A DNA stretch of 64,000 nt, taken from contig CP154955.1 in NCBI GenBank assembly GCA_039621445.1, positions 2,958,017 through 3,022,016 of the forward strand. Direction: 5' to 3'. The stretch's first letter is position 1; each line of letters opens with the position of its first letter. This DNA comes from Euglena gracilis (lineage: Eukaryota > Euglenida > Euglenophyceae > Euglenales). The notes beneath the pieces were generated by a model. It was not told where the DNA came from and ran no database searches. It saw only the letters and a program-made list of their open reading frames with translations. A program made the position numbers and the translations under genes. Of this stretch, positions 52,257 through 61,322 are shown one piece after another.

Positions 52257-53479
52257 TTTATATATATATAATATATATACAGAAATATGAATATATATAT
52301 GATATATATATATATGAATATATATATATATATATATATTATATTTATATAAATATATATAAATATATTTATATAAAATATATTTAATATATTTTTTTTA
52401 GGACCCAAGGGGGAGGGGGGAAATATTTGGGGCGGGTTTTGGCCAACCAATTTTGTCCGAACCAATTTTGTCTGTGACCAATACCTTCCCGGTAGAGGAA
52501 AACCCCGCCTCTGGCGGGGGACCCACTTGGTTTGCCCCCCCCCCCCCGCCCCCAGGGGGGTCTTGGCCTACCGACCCCCCCCCCTCCCTTCCTGGGTCAC
52601 GAAACTTTGAAAAATCTCTGGCGCAGGCCTGGGTCCTCAGGGCTGCTATGCTGGTGGTGCATGGGCGGCATGCACGCTGTGAATGTGGCAACGGCAGGGA
52701 CCCTGCCCCCCCCCCGGGATCTTGTTTTGGGGGGGGGGGACTACTTTTTCCATTTTTTTTGCGGAAAAATTCGACCAAAACTTCCCCGTGGGAGGGCCCA
52801 AAAATAGGTCCAAATCAGTTTCTGTTTAAGACCCCCCAGCCAGCTAGCCCGGCACGGGACCCCCAAGGGGAGGGACAAAATCGGGTCATCTGAGGGGGTT
52901 TCCCAAAAAAATGTTTGGGAAAAAATGTTTGGGTTTCGGTGCAAAGCGCCGAAACCCACACCCGGGCCTCTGGCCCAGGACCCCCCCCCCCCAGGGTGGG
53001 GGGTCCGGCCCCAGATCCACCCCCACTTCCACCCCCTGGGGGGGGGTCTTCTGACTTAAAAGAAACCTGGTCCAAATAGGGCGATTTTTGGCAATGTCAA
53101 AAAAAATGCCAATTTTGACAAATGCAATATGGGCAAGAATCAAAATTTTTCAAAAAGTCACACCGGGGGCGGTCCACTTTTGGGTTTTCCCGAAAATCCC
53201 GAGGGGGAGTTTTTTCTGGGGGAGGGTCTACTTTTCGATTCTTGCTGAAATCGGCGGGGGGTCCTGTTTCGGCGGTGGGTGTCCCGTTTTTGGGGAGGTC
53301 TTATTTTGGGGGTTTAAAGCCCCCCCCCCCCCAGCTAAGGGTGCACCAAGGGTCCATACATCTAGGTCCCACCTTCCAGATAATTGGGGTCATTTCTAGG
53401 GCACAGGGCTCAGGGCAACGGTTACGGTTTACGGTAACACTGCTGTAGGTTCCACCTTTTTGAGAATCTCGGAAGAAGT

Positions 53480-53514
<35 letters not shown>

Positions 53515-56200
53515 TGCTTTGGCAGTGATTGCTTTGCACTGGGTGGCAGCCACCCCCAGGCCGGGAGGTCAGTGACGAGGAGGACGGGGACCCCCCGGGC
53601 GCGGAACGCGGCGACCCACGCAGCCACGAGGGCGGTGCAGGCCGGCAGCTGCGCCGGGGGCAGCACGCTGGCACGCCAGTGGAGGGCGGCGAAGGTCGGG
53701 CCCAGGCGCGCCGCCTGGAAGCGCTGCGCCGCCTGGTGGTGGAGCGGAGGCCAGAGCGCTGCCGCCCGGCCAGGAAGGTCCGTCCTGAAGCAAACAAAGA
53801 GTTTGCCGTCTGAACGCATTGATCCACCGGAAAAATGGCCGGAAAGAAAATGGCCACAATTTGAAGGAAAAAAAATGGGGCATGGTTGTACCACCCCCCA
53901 AAAATGTCAGAAATGTGGTTTTCGACTTTTTCATTTTCATTTTTGACCCCGTTCGAGCTCCGGGCCGGCCGTTGTTGTTTTCGTAAGGACGGTGCTCAAG
54001 GGGCGGACCCAGGCGAGAAAAAGAGCTCCCCGCCCCCTGTGCTATGGACCGCCCCGTGCCCTACCAGCACCCCCCTTCCATGCTACACCCTCAGCTTCCA
54101 TATGGCCCTTTCGAGCTGCCCCCAGCCTGGGAGCCATCCCCCAGGGTTCGATTTAAGTCAGGCGGGGGGAGGGGGGTTGGGCCCTCCCCCTCTGGGGTCG
54201 GTCCGGACCCCTCTTGGCACGGCCCCTCCTCTCCCCCTCAATGCAACACGGGGTGCTGCATTGGTTTTCAAAAAGAAGCCAACAGTCAGCAACCGATCCC
54301 CCAATGTTCTTTTCGCCGCCCGGCAACACATGGTGGCCGATGGTTGTGAAACATTCTGAACCTCTGAGAATCCTTGGTCAGGAAAAAAGCAGTATCTTCC
54401 ATAAACCCCAATTTTTGAATCCTCCTCATGAACAAACCAAACAAACTTCTTCACCCCATATAATATTCATCATGCATGAAACATAAAAAAATATTATGCC
54501 ACATACATGATAAATATTGTATCTTAAACAAACTAACACAATATTTTGGCTGTTGTGACTCAGGTGAGAATGTTTTTGCATCGATACTCACAAACTCACA
54601 AAACAATTTCATTCCAAATAAAATCAATTTTCGACGTTTTTCGACGCCACAAGGGGATCAGTTGGGTCATTTTTCTGTTTGGTTTCGCCAGACCAGAACA
54701 GATGAACCAACCCCAGGGGTTCATTGAGTGCGGGGGCAGGGATGTATGGGAAGCCTTGGGGGGGGGGGAGTCCGGCCGCTCGGGGGGGGGGGGTCGAATC
54801 CCTCCCTCTGACCTCGAAATGGTGGTGGACTGGGAAAAATTTCGGTTCTGTGGACAGTCAAAAGGCCGGATGCCAGGCCAAATCCAGCATCCCTGATTTT
54901 TCTTTAAAAATACATCCAGAAATGCTCAAAATACCAAAACATCCAACAATGTGCAATATGCTGAAGAGTGAGGGGGAAAAAGCATATGAAAAAATTCACT
55001 ATTTCTTTTAGAACCTGCCAAGGTGGAGGGGGAGGGCCTCCCCCCCACCCACCTCAATACCGACGGGCTTCGGGGGGGGGGGGGCTGTGCACCCGGAGCA
55101 GCAGAAACCCACCCCCAGCCCCGGGCGGGCTATCCCGGCACAGCGGCCTGGGCACAGCAAACCGCAGGGAGAGGCGCAGGGCGGTTATGGCAGAGGCGGG
55201 GCCGGGGCGGGACCGTCCGCCACGGGAAGGGCCGGGTCAGGGGGGCCGGCAGGGCAGCTGCACCCCGCCCAGAGATCCACGGCGTGACGCGACCCGGGGG
55301 GAACTTGTTGCCGGGAACAAACTTGCCTCGGCATTTTTTTTTCGGAAGCCCACCCACGCACCCCCCCCCCCAGGTCAACCCATCCGCCCATCCAAAACCC
55401 ATCCAAAGTAGGCCCAATACCCTTGGGGGAAAAATACTGAAAAAAATGCCCCATGGCACAGCCCCCCCCCCAAAGGGGGGTTCCAGCGACCCCAACCCAC
55501 CCACCCACCCACTCCTGAAACCCGACTTGTCAAAGCCTTGGACTCCGCCGCGGGCCACAAATCTTCGGCCCTGAAATTCCTGCCTCTGAAGCTGTCCAAT
55601 TTCCGCGGGCAGGTTTTGGGGCAGGACGGTCTCCTTGCTCCCAAAGCATGCACCAGCGAGAAACCATAATCAAACAACAATTTCTTTTGCTTCCGCCCTT
55701 TTCGTGGCGGGCGGGGGCATAGATTCTCTTAACACCTGCAGGACCCCACCCTGGGGGTGGAGGTTGGGTTTCAAGAATGGGCGGGTGGGGGGTCGCTGGA
55801 CCCCCCTTTGGGGGGAGGGGCTGTGCCATGCGGCATTCATTTCATAGTTTTTTTTCATGGAAGGATTCTGCATATTATATAGAAATGCGGAAATAAGTGA
55901 CATTTGGGGAACCCGACCACCCACCTGACAGCCTCCCGATTACGACTGGGCCAACAGGCACCACCATGGAGATCGGCCCCCGCCCCTGGGCAGGCCGGGG
56001 AGGCGGGTGCCGCGCTTGTGGCGGAACGCGTGGACCAGCACCAGCACCGTGCCCGCGACGCCCTTCGGGTGCAGGAGGCGCCGCAGGTCGTCCACCACCC
56101 GGATCGTGTTCCGGCGGGGACCGGCCGGCTCGTTCCCTGGCCCACACGGGACTGTGCCGGGCATCTCGAGCCCCACCCAGAAGAGAAACCGAGCATAGCC
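49780..56200 (-). CDS. O-fucosyltransferase-like glycosyltransferase (tentative), four chained exons
   Basis: Minus-strand exons 56,200-55,965; 53,784-53,554; 52,137-52,014; 49,899 to about 49,780. All junctions are GT..AG, phases match at every join, and third positions are strongly GC-rich. The second exon has GPTFAALHWRASVLPPAQLP and a helix ending FRARGVPVLLVTDLPA. This resembles the V-A-x-H-x-R strand and the 'xxVFxATD' strand of GDP-fucose protein O-fucosyltransferases. The fourth has EADKGAVAIQELVLALRARC, resembling the later DxGAVAI-type helix. Further minus exons at 58.2 and 59.5-59.8 kb may belong to it. The fold call is by eye and moderate; an unrelated glycosyltransferase is possible. 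Product location (ER/Golgi) is inferred only. Confidence 0.5.
50480..50600. repeat. AATAATACCCCCCC repeat
   Basis: Tandem-like (C)AAATAATRCCCCCC words and GGTCCGACTTCGGCGACCGG, the same family as 33,730-33,790 and 20,580-20,640. Confidence 0.5.
50909..51085 (-). CDS. Short protein-like frame FEFGDLVRYERSNG.., unassigned
   Basis: A minus-strand ATG near 51,082 gives MALNSSSFEFGDLVRYERSN, then GVIVDAIVIGPSNRGPDY. The pattern GDLVRYERSNGVIVDAIVIG looks like a small SH3/Tudor-like beta barrel. It is open to about 50,909, where it runs into a direct repeat. A near-identical 55-bp sequence (AAAGTGCGGTTGACAC, then GTGTGTCATGGACA) lies on each side (50,883-50,938 and 51,165-51,220). It may be an exon, or the coding remnant of a small element flanked by direct repeats. 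Confidence 0.35.
   Translation of the reverse strand, partial: TMALNSSSFEFGDLVRYERSNGVIVDAIVIGPSNRGPDYLAIILLHVLWYGSHDTACP
51086..52013. other. Intron of the glycosyltransferase-like gene
   Basis: A short AC microsatellite (51,607-51,626) and AT-rich DNA (51,640-51,830). No gene recognised. Confidence 0.5.
52014..52137 (-). CDS. Glycosyltransferase-like gene, exon YAAAWDNAHVANG..
   Basis: Acceptor CCCGCGGCAG, donor CCGGAG|GTTGTT (minus strand). It encodes GYAAAWDNAHVANGTAAWTA and LRAPYIAASRRFEALSVLRP, ending Glu. At 124 bp it is entered with one base, completing GG from the previous exon to Gly, and left in phase 0. Third positions are almost all G or C. Confidence 0.7.
52194..52400. repeat. 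(TA)n microsatellite
   Basis: About 200 bp of impure TA repeat, just upstream (in minus-strand terms) of the exon at 52,014-52,137. Confidence 0.95.
52816..53069. mobile_element. hAT-type MITE with perfect 8-bp target duplication
   Basis: The 254-bp element starts CAGTTTCTGTTTAAGACCCC and ends TCTGACTTAAAAGAAACCTG. The 8-mer GTCCAAAT flanks both sides (52,808-52,815 and 53,070-53,077). The centre carries GGTTTCGGTGCAAAGCGCCG, then AAACC, a hairpin. It lies in an intron of the glycosyltransferase-like gene. No coding capacity. Confidence 0.85.
53484..53512. repeat. (GT)n microsatellite
   Basis: About 14 GT units, 40 bp from the donor of the exon at 53,554-53,784. Confidence 0.9.
53554..53784 (-). 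CDS. Glycosyltransferase-like gene, exon FAALHWRAS..VTDLPA
   Basis: The acceptor TTTGCTTCAG precedes GACGGACC; the donor is GCCTGGGG|GTGGCT (minus strand). It encodes TDLPGRAAALWPPLHHQAAQ, RFQAARLGPTFAALHWRAS, VLPPAQLPACTALVAAWVAA and FRARGVPVLLVTDLPAWG. At 231 bp, its first G completes Trp with TG from 55,965. It carries the most family-informative motifs of this gene (LHWR and VTDLP). Confidence 0.7.
53785..55964. other. Intron; GC-rich repeats
   Basis: C/G-run sequence with many chance frames and no recognised domain. The stretch 54,440-54,620 is AT-rich. High-GC frames at 55,090-55,340 lack splice support. Confidence 0.4.
55965..56200 (-). CDS. Glycosyltransferase-like gene, exon NTIRVVDDLRRLL..
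   Basis: The acceptor CCGGCCCTCCCAG (minus strand) ends at 56,201; the donor is TCCATG|GTGGTG. It encodes GYARFLFWVGLEMPG, a Pro/Gly stretch, NTIRVVDDLRRLLHPKGVAG and TVLVLVHAFRHKRG. It leaves in phase 2, matching the next exon. A beta strand TVLVLVHAF follows the helix. Its upstream partner is not settled. Confidence 0.6.
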
Positions 56201-58149
56201 CTGGGAGGGCCGGGTGGGGGGAGGTGGTCGACCATGACCCCCGTGGCACCCGCGCAAAGAAAATACCTTCGATGGCTTCGGCGTGGAAGGACAATTTTGA
56301 GCGAAAAATCGGAGAATATGGGAAGGGGGTGATCGGACACCCCCACCACCAGGATGGGGTTGGGGGGGGGGGGGGCAGGGCGTTCCTTAATGGAGAAAAA
56401 CACTTCCCGTCCCTGCACAGTCAATGAAAAATTCATAGGAAAAAGGACATATTTTTGGCAAACATGGGTCGACTTTGGGGGAAAAAGTGATTTCGGGCAT
56501 CCTTGGACCATTGCCCATCCATTCAAAACGTCAAAAAATGTGTTTTTCGACATTTTGATTTTTGCCCCCATTGGATCCCTGGATCGGCCGTTGGCTATCC
56601 CTTCGGCCTAAGGGCGGTACTTGGCGGTTGTTAAGGAAAAAAAATTCCCATCCCTGATGGGCCGCCCTGGTGGTGGGGGGGGGGGTCGACCCCCCCCCCC
56701 CAACGCCCATAGGATTGCAGGGATTCCGATGCAGCCCTGGGCAGCCATGATGCCGCGGCACTGGGTATGACGAAGGGCGGATGCCTGTTGCTGAGCCTTT
56801 TAGCTTTGGCCAGCTTCGCACAATACGGCACGACTCCACAGTAAAACCGCCCCCCCCCCCCGCTCCCAGCCACTTGTCTTCCTATGCACACAAATGCCCC
56901 CCCCCCAAAGACATTTCCTCCGTTTGTGTGAAATTGGACAACCTGAAAGCTGTTCCTTCTTCCATCAAAAGCTTGATGAAAGGCGGAGGAAGGAGGTGAA
57001 GAGGCAGTGATGTGTGTGACCCGCGGTGAGATATTGCGTCGCAGCGCAAATCAAAATCACAATCATTGGTAATTTTCTTCGCCTTCAAAATTTTATTCAA
57101 GATTTTATCTACCCCCCTCCCAGACCAAATATGGGCTAGGGTGCAGGAGCAAATGCTTAGATGAAGAATCGGCCAAATTGTGCATGAATTTTTCGTTGTC
57201 AGCTCTCACCCCAGGCGGGCGGTGGTCCAAATAACAATCTCCCACCCGGTAGGGACCTGTTACCTAATTTTATTTTGTGTTCCCAGGAGGACCATACATG
57301 CAGATACAGAGTTAGGAGACAGGTCCCCGAGCTTTGCGAGCTTGGAACATAAGTTCTTGGGGGTAGAGCAACCACAGACATACGCAGAAATGCTTTCTGG
57401 CTTCTGGCTTGGGGACTGACCGTAGATTCAGTGACCCCCCCTCGGGCACTTTTTCCCAGGCTCAAACCGACCCACCCACATTCAGGGGGGGGGTTAGTAT
57501 CTGCAACCACTGCATCTCGTCCAATATTTGCATTCAGTGCATCTTGTACCGGTGTCTTTATCCATTGGCTCCCAACCAAGCCAAAATGACCACAAAAAGG
57601 CCCAAAAAAGCAACCAAAAACGACCTAAGATGGCTTCCAACTGCCCAAAAACGCCAACAATGTCCACAAAGCATTGTAAAAAAAAATCCCAAAATCACCA
57701 AAATGGCATAAAATGGCTAAACATACCATAAATATGCTCATATTGACCAAAATTAGTCCAAAAAAAAATGCCCCAAAGAATGCAAAATAGCCACCAAAAT
57801 AGCGAAATTAATCCAAAATGACCAAGATGGGTGTAAAAATGGAGAAATTATCCTAAAAATGGTATAATTCAGAAAATATACAAAAAAAAGCCAGCATCGC
57901 CCAGAATCGCCCAGCATCGCCTTGCATCGCCCAGCATCGGAACCCCACATCTCACATCTGGTCTCCAAGAGTCCAGCATCGCCCAGCATCGCCTAGCATC
58001 ATCTGAGGTGCTTGCTTGGGGGGTCCAGAGACCCCAACCCACCTACCCTCGAACACCCCGGGGGGGGGGGGTCACACAGGTGTAAATGAATCGACTGGGT
58101 GGCAAGGGGGAGGGTCCAGCGCCAGACCCCCACCCGCCCACCCACTCTC
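56201..58149. other. No firm gene
   Basis: GC-rich repeats (56,300-56,400; 56,680-56,720), an A-rich low-complexity tract with AAAATGGC/CCAAAA words (57,570-57,860) and decamer repeats CCCAGCATCG (57,893-57,998). Open frames look compositional. Confidence 0.35.
57893..57998. repeat. (CCCAGCATCG)n decamer
   Basis: About eight imperfect CGCCCAGCATCG/CGCCTTGCATCG units, interrupted by GAACCCCACATCTCACATCT. Confidence 0.75.
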
Positions 58150-58262
58150 GAAAATCCCCGTGCCAGAGGGTCCCCGGACATAGTTGATGTCCCACGGGCG
58201 GAGGCCCACGCGGCAGGCGGCCGCCAACAGGTCACTGGGCAGCCCCGCCCCGGACACGTTGA
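58150..58262 (-). CDS. Probable exon FNVSGAGLPSDLLAA..
   Basis: Minus strand: a CCCGGGGCAAG acceptor-like site, then FNVSGAGLPSDLLAAACRVG and LRPWDINYVRGPSGTG. Third positions are almost all G or C, and the alternative frames are not. A donor GAGA|GTGGGT or an earlier GT is possible. It may belong to the glycosyltransferase-like gene, but its phase with 56,200 is not resolved. A G-x-F-N opening followed by a helix is seen at the start of O-fucosyltransferase domains, which is suggestive only. Confidence 0.4.
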
Positions 58263-58387
58263 ACTTGCCCCGGGGCCAGAGCCAGTCTCAGGCGGGTGGG
58301 CCCAACGGCGCTCAATGCCCCGATGCCAACGGACACCCGGCGGGGCAACTTGGTCAAAAAAAGCCACGCACCGCAATCCGTGGGAAA

Positions 58388-58832
58388 CAGGCTTCTTTTT
58401 AAGACCCCAGGTCCCCCCGCACCCACCCAGCACCCCACCCCCCAGGGGTCAGGCTGTTTTTTACCAACCCCGGGGGAGGGGGGGGGCCAGGGTTCCCTTG
58501 GGTTGCCTTCCCAGCCAGGAACTACCTCCCCCCCCCGGGGGGGGGGTCGGATTTCGGCCTGTGCCCAGGCACATTCCTTCGAAAATAGGCCATTTTTGGC
58601 TCCCCGGCGCCTTTGGCGCTGGGTTTGTGCTAGGGCACTTTTGGCCGTGTGCCCCCCCCCCCCGGGGGGTCAGATCGGGAGTGCCTTGGAGTGCCTGCCA
58701 GGGCAGGCACCCCCCCCCCGGGGGTGGGGTCGGCACCCGACTAAAATACGGCCTGCCAGGGGTCTGGCACTCCACTCTCCCCTCCAGGGGAATGGGGTCT
58801 TCCGGGGGTCTTCTGACTTGAAAAGAAGTGTG
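58388..58832. mobile_element. hAT-type MITE
   Basis: Starts CAGGCTTCTTTTTAAGACCC and ends TCTTCTGACTTGAAAAGAAG followed by TGTG. The termini match those at 34,421 and 52,816 (inverted AAGTCAGAAG/CTTCTGACTT subterminal words). Flanks GTGGGAAA and GCTGGAAA agree at 6 of 8 positions, so the copy is old. The interior is C/G runs, including CCCCGGCGCCTTTGGCGCTG. Confidence 0.55.
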
Positions 58833-59500
58833 GCTGGAAAGCGTTCCTGTCCCGGTCAAGCCACGGCCAGGGGGGCGTTCATACCTGGCTGGGTTGGACC
58901 GGAGCGCGCACGGACCTCGGCCGTTCTGTTCACCGCCCCACCCAATGCGCTCTCGGATCCTTCATTTCTCAGGGTTTCTTTCCCTCGCTGGCGGGAAAAG
59001 GGCTGGGGGGCGCGGCAGGGAAGGGCCGGGAAAGGCGGGCCCTGCCCCCACGCCGATGCGGATGTCAAAGCTGTGGCGCAGGACCCGACCGCCGCCTTTT
59101 CATGGGGGGGAGGGGGGAGCAGATGTGGTTTGGAACTGGGTGGGGCACGCTTTGTTCCACAGTCTCTGGACGGGGAGGGGGAGGTTGCCCGGACCACACT
59201 TTTATCTCTGCTTCCTTTGCATGGTGCTCAGGGCCTTGCTGCCATGACGAGGCGCGTTTAGCGACTCTGCTCAGGGTTTTGGCCGTCTCCGGTCCCAATC
59301 CGCCCCTTGTCCCCATCGCGAAGGGGGTAAATCCCCAACCCGCCTGGCTGCATGGGACGTGGTATTTTTGTTTCTTGGCATGAACAAAACGCACAGGAAG
59401 CAACGAGTACAGGAAAAAAGCGGGGGGAATTTATGGGAGGATCGGGGTGGTTTCCACATTATTGCGTCCCCCGTAACCTTTGCCCAGACTGTAAGCTCAC

Positions 59501-59591
59501 ATGGTCCGTAGGGTCCTGGGAGCGGTCCTCAGGCGGGGAGGCGAAGAACTGCCGCACAAACCGATTGTGAGAGATGAGGCCAGAGGTCTTG
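59501..59591 (-). CDS. Exon TSGLISHNRFVRQFF..
   Basis: Minus strand: acceptor CGGTTCCAG, donor GACCAT|GTGAGC (near-consensus). It encodes KTSGLISHNRFVRQFFASPP and EDRSQDPTDH. At 91 bp it is entered with one base completing Ser from the exon at 59,723, and left in phase 0. No domain recognised. It may be an upstream exon of the glycosyltransferase-like gene. Confidence 0.5.
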
Positions 59592-59722
59592 CTGGAACCG
59601 TGGGAGTATGGAGGTTTCTGTTTTAGAATCACGGATTTTGAAAATGATTTGCGGCGACATCTCAAAAAAAGATTCCCCTTTCCAATTCCTCTCCCCACCC
59701 ACCAATCGCAAAAAACGCAGAC

Positions 59723-59797
59723 CTCTGGATGAGACGTACCCGCCGCTCACGCATCACCGGGGTCAGGTCGATGTACGCAGACATCGGCCGGGGGGAG
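59723..59797 (-). CDS. Exon PMSAYIDLTPVMRERR..
   Basis: Minus strand: acceptor CCGTTGGTCAG, donor ATCCAGAG|GTCTGC. It encodes SPRPMSAYIDLTPVMRERRV and RLIQ. At 75 bp it leaves in phase 2 and joins 59,591 in frame. The frame is also open upstream to about 59,880, so the acceptor could lie farther (CACTGTTCAG near 59,868). AYIDLTPVMRERR resembles the Y(F/I)DL..L segment of O-fucosyltransferases only loosely. Confidence 0.45.
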
Positions 59798-59879
59798 CTG
59801 ACCAACGGGGAGCCAACCCAATTCGGAATAAAGTGGACAGGTGCTGGATGCAGCGGACACTCCAGCTGAACAGTGAACA

Positions 59880-61322
59880 ATCGCCTTCACACCTGAGCAA
59901 GTGGGGGTGGTTTTCGCTTCGAGAAAGGCAAAACAAAAACAAAAAAATCTCAATTTCAAGCATAATGGAAGTCCGGTGACAAACCCAAAGACCCCCTTTT
60001 TCTTTCACAATCTAGGGGAACGTTTTAATTAGAAAAATAATAGTAAAAATAGTAGTGGTAATAAGAATGCAATATTGACAAGGAATATATGGTCACAAGA
60101 ATACAACACCGACAAGGAACACAGTCACAAGAAAAGATTAATCCAGTTATTGGGAGATTTCACAAAAAAATCGAAATTCATTTTTCAAAGTGAAATGAAG
60201 CAATTTGTTGCCTGGGGGAAAGAAAGACGCAAAAAACCCCACAAAGATTCGAAAATGTGTTTGCCTTGTGTGTCTGGGCCCAACACACTGTTGACAAACA
60301 AAACCACAAAAACGTTTCTTTATTGTTTCGGTCTGAGCCGACAAGACAAAGCGGGGTCGCAAAGCGGCAGTTATGGACGCCCAATTATTCCCGGGTTCGG
60401 ATTGGCTACCCGTGGCGGGGGTGGGGCGCTCGCTGCGGCCGGCTCGACCAAAATCGCCAGCGACGGGGGACCCAGAACAGGGCACGATGGCTCCGTCGGC
60501 CACGCACGGCTGCCATCAGTGTGGCGGTGGACCACCTGGATGACCCCCCAGGCGCTTGGCCTGGGCCACGATTGCAGGTAAGGCCGGGGGCGGGGGGGGG
60601 GCAATTTGCGTGCTAAGAACTTTGACGGGCCATGAGAGAGAAACAGGCCAAAAAGCCTGTAAATGGGACAAGTCAAGGCCGAAGGCCAAATACAGGGGAC
60701 CAAGTTTGTGTTTAAGAAGGAGCCCAAGCGCCTGGGGGGGGAATGCCCAGGGGGGAACCTACATACACTCTGAGGTACCCCCTCAGTTTGACAAGGATTA
60801 AAATAAGTGTCAAGGTGTCCAACCAGACATAAAACCAAAACACAATACTTTCGATTTGGTGTTGACAATAAATGACTTTGGTTTGTGTTGCTTGACACTG
60901 TGGCCGGGCACGCTATTTTTAAGGCTCCTAAAAAAAAAAACTTTGCAAACCGCCTCAGATTTTTTGGGCCAAAATGCCTTTGAAACTCTGTTCTAAAAGA
61001 AAAACTTAAACCACTTAAAAAAAATTCGACTGGCACATTTTCCCCCAATCGAGCAAAATGGACACACATAATATCGGCAACAAAGCGTTCCAGCTTCTGG
61101 CATCGCTGGAACGCATTGTCCATCCACCCAAATTTTAAAAATGGGACCTTCCACTTTTGGATATTGGACCTCGTTCGACGCCAGGATGGCCCGCCCTTGG
61201 ACCGCCCTCAGAAAATAAAGCCTTAAAAAATCTGAAAACGCCCGCAAAAAAACCTGTAAGAACCTTAAAAAATGCCTTAAAAATTCATTTTTGGGGAAAT
61301 TCCCACTTTAAAAAAAAAGAGG
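59880..61322. other. No firm gene
   Basis: AT-rich DNA with overlapping short frames. A plus-strand donor-like TTGCAG|GTAAGG at 60,578 follows a high-GC stretch (60,400-60,578) that is open on both strands. I could not choose a frame. No recognised domain. Confidence 0.3.
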
